Below are positions 56,907 to 64,000 of a DNA stretch of 64,000 bases, piece after piece. Made by a program: the position numbers and the translations under genes. Below the pieces are notes generated by a model. The model searched no databases. It worked only from the letters and a program-made list of their open reading frames with translations, and had not been told where the DNA came from. Positions within the stretch are counted from its first letter, which is position 1. Each line of letters starts with the position of its first letter. The stretch lies in the NCBI RefSeq assembly GCF_002632755.1, contig NZ_NJAK01000001.1, forward strand, positions 2,232,001 to 2,296,000. Reading direction: 5' to 3'. The stretch comes from Xenorhabdus ishibashii (GTDB lineage: Bacteria; Pseudomonadota; Gammaproteobacteria; Enterobacterales; Enterobacteriaceae).

Positions 56907-57175
56907 GTTTAAAATTGATTAACCTTGCTAAATATTTTTGTGCTCATGACATTGATGCTGATGAGTTTACAGATAGATACATTTCTTTATGGATGGATGA
57001 AAGAGATAATAATCAATTAGTAATTGATGGCAAAAAAGTTGATGAGGTTAGCTCTTCAATATTTTGTTTTGCAGATATGTATAATCCTGATTCAGATAGA
57101 AGACCTTCTGAATTTGATGAAAATGAGTTAAGACTGAAGGTTAAATCTATTTTGCATAAATATAATCTTGATTAA
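56903..57175 (+). CDS. Colicin D-type immunity protein
   Basis: 90 aa, acidic. LINLAKYFCAHDIDADEFTD, FCFADMYNPDSDRRPSEFDE and LRLKVKSILHKYNLD align with ImmD, the colicin D immunity protein (Colicin_immun family), which occupies the tRNase active site. It overlaps the effector by four bases (ATGA) and shares its AT-rich composition. Confidence 0.9.
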   Translation: MSLKLINLAKYFCAHDIDADEFTDRYISLWMDERDNNQLVIDGKKVDEVSSSIFCFADMYNPDSDRRPSEFDENELRLKVKSILHKYNLD

Positions 57176-57203
57176 ATAACACCTGACGCGCTGCGCTTGT
57201 CAT

Positions 57204-57245
57204 CTCCGTGCTACCGGGCTAATACATTAACCCGGTAGCACGGAG
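57204..57245 (+). terminator. Hairpin after the immunity gene
   Basis: CTCCGTGCTACCGGG and CCCGGTAGCACGGAG form a perfect 15-bp stem with a 12-base loop. There is no T-run, so it may end the effector operon by Rho or stabilise its mRNA. Confidence 0.45.
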
Positions 57246-57277
57246 AGCTAGAAAAATACCTGCCAGAAAAAATATTT

Positions 57278-57395
57278 CCTCACCTGCTCCTCATTTTTCT
57301 CCTCACTTTTTCCATATATATGCGAAAAAAGTGAGGAAAACGGTGAGCAGTAAAATCCCTCTCCTCACCGCTCCTCACTTTATGACTCACTTTTT
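57278..57395. other. Candidate iteron-type origin region
   Basis: A 118-base stretch with at least seven copies of a CCTCAC/CTCCTCAC motif on either strand (near 57278, 57288, 57299, 57329 inverted, 57343 inverted, 57361, 57370, 57384), each usually followed by a T-run. An AT-rich palindromic core CCATATATATGCG is in the middle. It lies directly after the primase-helicase gene, as origins or crr sites do in P4-like elements. Assignment is inference. Confidence 0.4.
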
Positions 57396-59499
57396 AATCT
57401 TCATTATTCTGGTTAACAATGCTAAGTTCCTGTCCATTGCGGATAATCAATCTCTCTTGCTCTAACTTGGTCAACCAGCGGCTGAAATTCTTCACATTCA
57501 CGCCCATAGATTTTAAATCATCACGGACAAGGGCAATGCTGCAATGCTCTTTTAAGGCGGTACGAGACCGGATGCACTGCCACAATACTGTATGATTATC
57601 GGTCTTATTGGAAACATGATCGATTTCTTCCTCCTCAACCGGATCACGTGGTCTGTCAATCAGCGCCAATGACGTAATATCCTCACCATCTTTATCGGTA
57701 AAAAGTTCAACTACGCGCATGTCATAAGCTTTGGTTTCCGGTTCTTCGGCATCTTTCATTTTGGTGCAGGTGATAACCAACGCACCGCCTCTTTTCCCTT
57801 CCCGGTTGATCCGATATTCAACATCCAGCGCCGCACGAAAGGCACTGGAACCTCTTGCGCCTTTGCTTTCATCCTTGCCGGAATGGTGAACCACGAGAAT
57901 GCTTGCGCCTGTTTTAGCTTTCAGCTCGTCACAACCCCGGACAAACGCGCCCATATCTTTTGAATCATTTTCATCAGCGCCGCCAAAACAGCGGGCTAAG
58001 GTGTCCAGAATAATCAGGCGTACCGGTTCGCCTGTTTCAGACTCAACTTGTTGGGCGGCAATCACCAGTTCATGCACTTCGGCAGGCGAGGCCGGAAAAA
58101 CCGGCGTATTAATCAGATACATACTTTCAACTGCCTGACCGTTGACGATTTCCCATGCTTTGATGCGCCGGGGCACACCAATCCCGCCTTCGCCGACAAC
58201 GTACAGCACAGAACCCTGAGCAACCTGTTTACCTGCCCATGGCTTACCCGTGGCAATATGACAACCCCATGCGCCTGCCAGAAAACTTTTATATGACCCG
58301 CTAGCTCCGTAAATGCTGCATAAGGAATGTGCTGGAATAATACCTTTAACAACATAGTCCAACTGAGCGTCAAATCCTTCTGAGCCAACGGATAGGGGTA
58401 ATTTTGTCTTACGCTTTGGATAAAGCGTTTCTACATTGTGATAATTGTGGTTTTCTGTTGCGTGACTGTTCATTGATTTCCCCACTTGATACAAATATTT
58501 ACTGAATGCCTGCTTTGCTGCCTCATTACCATGATGCTGACGATAATCGTCCCAGTCGGCTTTATGCTTTGTAGGCGGTAATGTGACCCAACCATTCACC
58601 GCAAGGGCAGCTTTTTCTGCTGAGATCTTGCCGACATTCACTTTGGGTTTGCCGTTTTTATCCAGTTCGTCAGGATGATGCCAGTCATTATCTGCGGCAA
58701 TAATGATTTTGGTGTCCGGCCAGCGTTCCCGAATGGATTTGGCAACAGAAGATAAATTGCCCTCATCCAGCGCCGCCAGAACAGTGCCTTTATAGAGCTG
58801 GCTAACCGTGAGTGCTGTGGCGTAACCTTCGGTGATAATTACCGTCTCCGGATGCTCTTCCAGCACTGTCAAGGGAATAAACGCGCCTTTTTTCTGGCTG
58901 CCGGGGAAGAATTTTTTCTCGCCATTGGGTTTAATGATCTGCGCACCGGTGACTTTTTTATCCAGAGTTGTCAGTGCCAACACTGTCGAATTATCAAACA
59001 GTAGCCGCTGATCAAGATGTTGCAGACCCTTTGTAGCCAGATAGGGTGATTGCCCGGCGACAGTTTGCGCCATCAGTGCCGCCACTCTTTCGGCAATCGG
59101 TTGTGTTGGACAATGGGTTTCTTTGGCTGGCTTGGGAGCTGGCAAAGGTAGTGCCAGTACGTTAGCGACAACTTTTGCCGCCTCAATAACAGAGATCCCG
59201 TTGGTTCTTGCCACCAAATCAAGCCCATCACCATAGTTCGGGGTATCACACTGGCGGCAATGCCAGTTGCCATGATGGTGATCATCGATAAAGTGAAAAT
59301 GGTCAGTACCACCGCAAATAGGGCAAGCGCCATGTTTTCCCTTTACGGGGATATCAATACCACAAGCGGGCAACAGATTTTGCCAGGAATACATAGCTGA
59401 GGTTTTGACGGTTTGGATAAGATCAAGCGGTTTTTGGCTGCCTGATGTTTTTTGAACTGTAAATTTGGGGCGAGTTTGGGTATGCTGTGTATCAGCCAT
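57394..59499 (-). CDS. P4-like primase-helicase
   Basis: 701 aa. Zinc-binding domain with CPIC (Cys59, Cys62) and CRQC (Cys81, Cys84), as in P4 alpha-type primases. A Toprim domain follows (about 210-300: VIITEGYATALTVSQLY, AALDEGNLSSVAKS, IIIAADND). The C-terminal AAA_25/RepA-like ATPase shows GASGSYKSFLAG (Walker A), VVGEGGIGVPRR, LIILDTLARCFGG (Walker B) and VVHHSGKDESKGARGSSAFR. A short winged-helix-like tail ends the protein. It likely replicates the excised island. It ends in the last repeat of the candidate origin. Confidence 0.88.
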   Translation of the reverse strand: MADTQHTQTRPKFTVQKTSGSQKPLDLIQTVKTSAMYSWQNLLPACGIDIPVKGKHGACPICGGTDHFHFIDDHHHGNWHCRQCDTPNYGDGLDLVARTNGISVIEAAKVVANVLALPLPAPKPAKETHCPTQPIAERVAALMAQTVAGQSPYLATKGLQHLDQRLLFDNSTVLALTTLDKKVTGAQIIKPNGEKKFFPGSQKKGAFIPLTVLEEHPETVIITEGYATALTVSQLYKGTVLAALDEGNLSSVAKSIRERWPDTKIIIAADNDWHHPDELDKNGKPKVNVGKISAEKAALAVNGWVTLPPTKHKADWDDYRQHHGNEAAKQAFSKYLYQVGKSMNSHATENHNYHNVETLYPKRKTKLPLSVGSEGFDAQLDYVVKGIIPAHSLCSIYGASGSYKSFLAGAWGCHIATGKPWAGKQVAQGSVLYVVGEGGIGVPRRIKAWEIVNGQAVESMYLINTPVFPASPAEVHELVIAAQQVESETGEPVRLIILDTLARCFGGADENDSKDMGAFVRGCDELKAKTGASILVVHHSGKDESKGARGSSAFRAALDVEYRINREGKRGGALVITCTKMKDAEEPETKAYDMRVVELFTDKDGEDITSLALIDRPRDPVEEEEIDHVSNKTDNHTVLWQCIRSRTALKEHCSIALVRDDLKSMGVNVKNFSRWLTKLEQERLIIRNGQELSIVNQNNED

Positions 59500-59607
59500 A
59501 ATTTTTACCTTGCTTAATGGTTGTTGGTCAGACGCCTCGTAGTGTTGGTCGCACTTCGGGGCGTTGTGTTTTTATGTTACGTGTCTTATGTCATCTTCTT
59601 TTCTGTG

Positions 59608-59814
59608 TTATGCCGCCCGTGATTCTGCGATACGCTGGGCGATCCAGTCATCAATCTCTGATTCAGTAAAAGCCACTGAACGTGGGCCGATTTTGACCTG
59701 CTGCGGGAATTCTCCGTCGCTAATCAGTTTGTAGATCCATGCTTTGCTGTAACTCGTTCTGCGTTGCACTTCTGGCAAACGAATCAGGCTTGTTTTCAAT
59801 GCTGCCATTGTCAT
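59608..59814 (-). CDS. AlpA-family transcriptional regulator
   Basis: 68 aa MerR-like wHTH of the AlpA/Phage_AlpA family: SLIRLPEVQRRTSYSKAWIY, LISDGEFPQQVKIGPRSVAF, SEIDDWIAQRI. AlpA-type proteins activate island excision and replication genes. The start at 59814 follows GGAGAAG. It sits between the integrase and primase genes. Confidence 0.9.
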   Translation of the reverse strand: MTMAALKTSLIRLPEVQRRTSYSKAWIYKLISDGEFPQQVKIGPRSVAFTESEIDDWIAQRIAESRAA

Positions 59815-59953
59815 GTCACTTCTCCTGTTACCCAGTCCCTGAAATGTCATCGTGGACGTTGTTTGATGACAGGCGGATTATTTAAAAAGCAAGACTTAAT
59901 GAACAGCGTTAATTGTTTTTCTTCCGATGAAAATTAACGGGTTGCAAATTGTA

Positions 59954-61225
59954 CTAGCGGTTTTTCCTGTCACGCAGCGGTTTGGCGAAGTCATAGGGTG
60001 TGATTGGCTTTTCCCTGTTCGCATCCAGATAATCCGCCCACCACTGCACCATCAGCCGCCGTTCATCCAGATGTTTGGATGTATGAATATACGCCGCCCG
60101 GACGTTGTTTCGTTCGATATGGCTTAACTGACGCTCGATGGCGTCATCGCTCCACAGGCCGGATTCGCCCATTGCACCGCGCGCCATTGTGCGGAAGCCA
60201 TGCCCGCAGATATCGGTTTGGGTGTCGTAGCCCATATTGCGTAACGCACTATTGACGGTGTTTTCACTCATGACTTTCGCGGAATTATGATCGCTTGGGA
60301 ACATCACTTCGCAGTTACCACTTAGTACGTGCAATTCTTTGAATAACGAGACTGCTTGACGGCTCAGGGGCACAATATGCTCCGTTTTCATTTTCATGCC
60401 GCGCTCAGAAAAGCGAACGCCTTTGATGGGTTTTCGTGTAGCGGGAATTTTCCAGACCGCGTTTTCAAGGTCGATTTCCTGCCAGCGGGCAAATCTCAGC
60501 TCACTGGAGCGGACAAACGTCAGCAGCGCCAGTTCTACCGCGATTTTGGTCAGTAAGCGCCCGCGATAGGAAGATAAGCGGGCTAAAAAGTCAGGCAAGT
60601 CTTCATGGGGTAGTGCGGGATGGTGACGGGATTTTGTGGTGGTGAGTGCGCCGGCCATGTCGTTAGCAGGGTTTGTTTCCAGAATATCGTTCTGGACGGC
60701 ATAGCGCATGATAGCGGTGATACGCTGGCGTAGCCGTTGTGCTATATCGTGTTTGCCCTGTTCATCAATGGCTTTGACGGGGGCTAAAAGCTGGCTGGTG
60801 CGTAACGTGGTAATATCGCGTGCGCCGATATGCGGGAAAATAGACTGCTCAAGGCTGCGCAGCACTGTTTGGCTATGTCTGTCACTCCAGCGTTTGTTAC
60901 TGGCGTGCCATGCGCGGGCGACTTCTTCAAACGAGTTCACTTTGGCAGGCGTTGGGGTGCCTTTCTTTTCGGCTTTGGGATCGATGCCCTGAGCCATCAG
61001 CTTTTTGGCCTCATCGCGTTTAGCGCGGGCATCGGCTAATGATACAGCGGGATAAACACCGAATGCCAGTCGGTCTTCTTTCTTATCGGTCGGACGATAA
61101 TATTTCATCCGCCAGTACTTCGAGCCGCGAGCAGTGACTTCTAAATAGAGACCGCCGCCATCGGCAAGTTTGTAGGTTTTTTCTTTGGGCTTTGCAGTTT
61201 CGATTTGCCGAGCGTTTAGTTTCAT
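59954..61225 (-). CDS. P4-type integrase of the tRNA-Phe island
   Basis: 423 aa. It starts MKLNARQIETAKPKEKTYKL with the DUF4102 arm-binding domain (LADGGGLYLEV), then a core-binding domain and a C-terminal catalytic domain: TFVRSSELRFARWQEI (Arg), ICGHGFRTMARGAM (HxxR), LSHIERNNVRAAYI (His, Tyr). Such integrases insert elements into tRNA 3' ends; the adjacent tRNA-Phe and the 23-bp repeats agree. ATG at 61237 (four residues longer) is an alternative; the frame further up to 61435 overlaps the tRNA and is not used. Confidence 0.92.
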   Translation of the reverse strand: MKLNARQIETAKPKEKTYKLADGGGLYLEVTARGSKYWRMKYYRPTDKKEDRLAFGVYPAVSLADARAKRDEAKKLMAQGIDPKAEKKGTPTPAKVNSFEEVARAWHASNKRWSDRHSQTVLRSLEQSIFPHIGARDITTLRTSQLLAPVKAIDEQGKHDIAQRLRQRITAIMRYAVQNDILETNPANDMAGALTTTKSRHHPALPHEDLPDFLARLSSYRGRLLTKIAVELALLTFVRSSELRFARWQEIDLENAVWKIPATRKPIKGVRFSERGMKMKTEHIVPLSRQAVSLFKELHVLSGNCEVMFPSDHNSAKVMSENTVNSALRNMGYDTQTDICGHGFRTMARGAMGESGLWSDDAIERQLSHIERNNVRAAYIHTSKHLDERRLMVQWWADYLDANREKPITPYDFAKPLRDRKNR

Positions 61226-61390
61226 TATTAAGGGCATCCTTGTAATCGAACGGTAAGTGCCCCGAATTATGCCCTTCGCTGCATCTTGATTGCAACAGAC
61301 GAAACTAGACCTAAAAATAAGAATGGATGTTGATTTTGCAGGATTTGCTAAGAATTGTTTGACTGGGCTGGACTTCACTGGAAGTTGAAG

Positions 61391-61413
61391 TGGTGCCCGG
61401 AGGCGGAATCGAA
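61391..61413. repeat. att repeat, right end (in tRNA-Phe)
   Basis: Identical over 23 bp to 47736-47758, mismatching at the next base on both sides. It spans the CCA end, acceptor strand and T-arm of the tRNA. Confidence 0.9.
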
Positions 61414-61466
61414 CCACCGACACGGGGATTTTCAATCCCCTGCTCTACCGACTGAGCTATCCGGGC
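61391..61466 (-). tRNA. tRNA-Phe (anticodon GAA)
   Basis: Minus-strand 76-nt tRNA: GCCCGGATAGCTCAGTCGGT at the 5' end, anticodon loop in GGGGATTGAAAATCCCC with GAA, T-loop GGTTCGATTCC, and an encoded CCA end. Its 3' 23 bases are the right att site of the island. The T-stem (GGTGG/CCGCC) contains one T-G pair and differs from E. coli, consistent with replacement of the 3' end by island-borne sequence. Confidence 0.96.
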
Positions 61467-61595
61467 TAACGGGGCGCATTAAACCGTATTCAGCCTAATC
61501 CGTCAAACACTTTCTGCGAAAAAACTATAGAAATTGATTGTTTGCTGTATTTTTATACCAGTTTGGTGTGGTTATTCAGCTAGGGACACTTTTTA

Positions 61596-62168
61596 TTAAC
61601 TTAATGCCCCATGTTTTCGGCATTTTGCGATGGTTAGAATATCTTGAGCCAAAATTTTTGCAGTGATCACATCTTCAAGGTTTCTTTTCACTAATAGCTT
61701 ACTAAGACACCCCTCAAGGATAAGTTCCATCTGTTGGGCAACTTGCTTACTGTCGTCAATATCAAGTTGTTGTAATAATTCTTCCGTGTAATGGAAAGAG
61801 TTTTGTTTTTGTAATTCGGCCAATTGGTGGATTGGATGGTCAACGTCAGGAAAAGTGCTGCAGGCAGCAATAAACAGACAGCCTGGATAACGCTGTTCCC
61901 GTACTTTTTCCTTGAGGGCATCGTAACGTGCCAGTAATTTTTGTTCAGGGTTTAAGGTATTATCCAACAGGGTTTGACGCTGCCAGATTTCAATTTGCTG
62001 ACTGTGGTAGCGCAGGCAGTCGTAGAGCAAGGCTTCACGATCAGGCCAAAAATGTTTTATATGGTCGGTTTCAATATTAAAAGGAGTTAAAAGTGTCTCT
62101 AGTGTCGCTGACAGGCCATGTTGCTCTAATAAATTCAGGACATGGCTAAGCATATGTTCACGTTGCAC
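61596..62168 (-). CDS. yjdC: TetR-family regulator YjdC
   Basis: 190 aa. It matches E. coli YjdC (also called RcdB), in particular FWPDREALLYDCLRYHSQQI, QKLLARYDALKEKVREQRYP, GCLFIAACSTFPDVDHPIHQ and a conserved C-terminal helix KQVAQQMELILEGCLSKLLV. The N-terminal HTH is less conserved. It is next to dsbD as in E. coli and forms the core border of the tRNA-Phe island. Confidence 0.93.
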   Translation of the reverse strand: MQREHMLSHVLNLLEQHGLSATLETLLTPFNIETDHIKHFWPDREALLYDCLRYHSQQIEIWQRQTLLDNTLNPEQKLLARYDALKEKVREQRYPGCLFIAACSTFPDVDHPIHQLAELQKQNSFHYTEELLQQLDIDDSKQVAQQMELILEGCLSKLLVKRNLEDVITAKILAQDILTIAKCRKHGALS

Positions 62169-62192
62169 GGTGGTTCTCCTTCCAGATTATTT

Positions 62193-63965
62193 TTATTGTA
62201 GATGTTGTAATTGTTGTACATGCTGGTTAAAACGCTGAGCGTCCATAAATCCATTGACTCGCGAACCAGTTAGCTCTTTTCCCTTATCGAAAAACAAGAT
62301 CGTGGGGAGTCCCAAGACTTGCATTTTTTGCAACAATTCTTTTTGTTTTGGGGCGTTATCCGTGACATCTGCCTGTAATAAGAGAAATTGGCTTAATTGT
62401 GCCTGTACTTGTGGATCACTGAAAGTATATTTTTCAAACTCTTTGCAGGCTACACACCAATCAGCATACAGATCCAACATAATCGGTCGATGATGATTTT
62501 CAGTCAGAATTTGACTTAATTCTTGCCAATCAGAGACTTGTTGAAATTGCAAAGTGGTTTTTTGCTGTTCTGCCGCTGGGTTTCCCCATACCCAATCTTG
62601 TAAAGGACGTGAAGCGATGAGTGCCAAAACTAGCAATAGGGCTTGTAAAGTCCGCACCCAGCCGTTTTTGCTGTTTAAGGTTAATGCGAACGCCCAACTG
62701 AGGAAAGATACTGCCAATATGCTCCACAATCTTATGCCCCATGTGTCACCAAGTACGCGTTCTAGCAGGAAGGCTGGCAAGGCCAATATAATAAATCCGA
62801 AAGCCTCTTTAACGTATTGCATCCACGGGCCGCTGCGTGGCAGGAGTTTGTGACCAAATAGTGTGACGGCGATAAGCGGTAAGCCCATTCCCAAGGCATA
62901 GAGGTACAAGGTCAAGCCGCCGACCAATGTATTACCGCTTTGAGCGATATAAAGCAAAATAGCACTGAGCGGTGCGGTCGTGCAGGGAGAAGCGATTAAC
63001 CCAGCCAAGGCTCCCATCACAAATACACCAATATAAGAGCCGCTTTGCTGTTGGTTGCTCCAATCTACGAGGCGGGTTTGGAGCGAAGAAGGAAGTTGTA
63101 GTGTATATAGACCAAACATTGATAAGGCGAGCAAGATAAACAGCACTGACAGCCCTACGAGAATGTAAGGATTTTGCAAGGCAGCTTGAAACTGTAAGCC
63201 AGCCGCCGCGACGATTAAACCAAGTATTGTGTAAGTGAGCGCCATTCCCTGAACGTAACTCATGGCGAGCCAAAAGATCCTTTTTAGGCTTTCAGGACGT
63301 TTTTGACCCAAAATAATGCTGGAAATCAGCGGATACATGGGCAGTATGCAGGGAGTAAACGCAATGCCAATGCCAATTAATAACGCCCAGAGTGGCGAAA
63401 ATGGCACATCATGGGATTCGGATGATATATCTCCCTGTTGCAAAGGTGCTTGTGAGGATACGTCTTCTTTATTTGTAACTATGTTGGTTGGTATCGCGGT
63501 TCCATTACTTGATAGGGGGGAGGCAGTAACAGCTTGCAATGGTATGTTTAGGGTCTCAGGTGGATAACAATAACCCGCTTCTGCACATCCTTGATATGTG
63601 ACCTGGAGAGAGCTGTCGTTGGTGGCAGACAGAATGGGAATATCAATCTGTGCCGATTGAAAATAGACTTCTGTCTTGCCAAAAAACTCATCTTCATGAT
63701 CTACACCTTTAGCGTATGTAATTTTACCCAATGATGTTTCTTGGTTAGGAATGATGTTGAATTGTTTTCGATAAAGGTAATAACCGGATTTAATATCCCA
63801 GTTCAGCGTGAGTTTATTTCCTTGTTGCTGAAAATCAAACATGAATGCCTGCTCAGCAGGAAGGTAGAGACTTTTCCCTGATTGCTCAAACAGTGCGCTA
63901 GCTTTGTCAGGAGACAGAGCGATGCTACTGAACAATAGAAACAACATAAGAATACGTTTCATCAT
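62193..63965 (-). CDS. dsbD: Thiol:disulfide interchange protein DsbD
   Basis: 590 aa. DsbD carries electrons from cytoplasmic thioredoxin to periplasmic DsbC/DsbG and CcmG. A signal peptide (about 1-24) leads to the N-terminal periplasmic domain with its Cys pair (CAEAGYC, about 127 and 133), eight membrane helices with the membrane Cys in [10 protein letters not shown] and SPCTTAPLS, and a C-terminal thioredoxin-like domain with WCVACKEF. The start may be the first or second of two adjacent ATG codons. cutA, its usual neighbour, would lie beyond the window. Confidence 0.96.
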   Translation of the reverse strand: MMKRILMLFLLFSSIALSPDKASALFEQSGKSLYLPAEQAFMFDFQQQGNKLTLNWDIKSGYYLYRKQFNIIPNQETSLGKITYAKGVDHEDEFFGKTEVYFQSAQIDIPILSATNDSSLQVTYQGCAEAGYCYPPETLNIPLQAVTASPLSSNGTAIPTNIVTNKEDVSSQAPLQQGDISSESHDVPFSPLWALLIGIGIAFTPCILPMYPLISSIILGQKRPESLKRIFWLAMSYVQGMALTYTILGLIVAAAGLQFQAALQNPYILVGLSVLFILLALSMFGLYTLQLPSSLQTRLVDWSNQQQSGSYIGVFVMGALAGLIASPCTTAPLSAILLYIAQSGNTLVGGLTLYLYALGMGLPLIAVTLFGHKLLPRSGPWMQYVKEAFGFIILALPAFLLERVLGDTWGIRLWSILAVSFLSWAFALTLNSKNGWVRTLQALLLVLALIASRPLQDWVWGNPAAEQQKTTLQFQQVSDWQELSQILTENHHRPIMLDLYADWCVACKEFEKYTFSDPQVQAQLSQFLLLQADVTDNAPKQKELLQKMQVLGLPTILFFDKGKELTGSRVNGFMDAQRFNQHVQQLQHLQ

Positions 63966-64000
63966 AAGATAATCTTTAACCTGCCTGTATCGTGAGTTTG

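Larger units (their letters stand above)
47736..61413. mobile_element. P4-like integrative island at tRNA-Phe carrying a T6SS arming module
   Basis: A 13.7-kb element bounded by the perfect 23-bp att repeats. It contains a P4-type integrase next to the tRNA, AlpA-type regulator, zinc-Toprim primase-helicase, candidate origin, Ner-like regulator, Integrase_1 gene, and a cargo of tssF, vgrG, DUF4123, effector and immunity genes. No capsid or conjugation genes are inside, so transfer would depend on a helper or on uptake. Confidence 0.85.

Overview
The window looks like a chromosomal segment of an insect-associated Morganellaceae bacterium, most likely Xenorhabdus or close to Photorhabdus. The core gene order matches enteric genomes: arcB-elbB-mtgA, rsmI/lpoA-yraN-diaA-dolP, rnpB, yhaK/yhaJ, yqjF, yqjDEK, yqjA, sstT, fadH, potABCD, and tRNA-Phe-yjdC-dsbD. 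The Imm8, Imm63 and TNT toxin remnants, the IS630-rich debris and the T6SS cargo also fit that group. The genus call is inference from gene content; no search was run.

Region 1 (1-27.2 kb) is mostly housekeeping. It holds the 3' part of arcB with the small RNA ArcZ encoded convergently against its end, then elbB and mtgA. The LpoA/YraN/DiaA/DolP operon diverges from rsmI, and RNase P RNA follows. Next are yhaK/yhaJ, the yqj membrane genes, an unknown protein whose stop codon lies in an IS630-type MITE, yqjA, sstT, fadH, two GNAT acetyltransferases, a VirK/YbjX protein, an MFS exporter and the spermidine/putrescine ABC operon potABCD. An HNH nuclease with a predicted phosphorothioate-sensing domain ends this part.

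Region 2 (27.5-34.5 kb) is a graveyard of mobile DNA. It contains an IS630 copy with a disrupted transposase, an N-truncated TNT plus CDI-type toxin tail with immunity genes of the Imm8 and Imm63 types, IS66 scraps, an Integrase_1 recombinase, the 5' end of a group II intron, a second IS630 copy interrupted by a 726-bp IS630-family deletion derivative, and a P4-integrase fragment.

Region 3 (34.5-42.5 kb) is AT-rich and bounded by two direct copies of one IS end. It is a type III restriction-modification island with intact mod and res. Upstream lie a frameshifted HTH gene, a deletion-fused relic of a PLD-type helicase and a DUF4391 gene, and a putative PD-(D/E)xK protein. IS debris follows. 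Region 4 (42.5-47.4 kb) is a GC-richer remnant of an integrative conjugative element: unknown gene, CbtA-like toxin, DUF1281-like protein, incomplete N6-methylase, degenerate MobH/TraI relaxase and tyrosine integrase.

Region 5 (47,736-61,413) is a complete-looking P4-like island inserted in the 3' end of tRNA-Phe and bounded by a perfect 23-bp repeat. It has its own integrase, AlpA regulator, primase-helicase, a candidate iteron origin, a Ner-like regulator and a second Integrase_1 gene. Its cargo is a type VI secretion arming module: a lone tssF, vgrG, a DUF4123 adaptor, a large effector ending in a colicin D-type tRNase domain, and a colicin D-type immunity protein. The Integrase_1 gene here and the one at 31.6 kb share a conserved upstream region with an inverted repeat and a conserved short element. 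Beyond the tRNA the core resumes with yjdC and dsbD.
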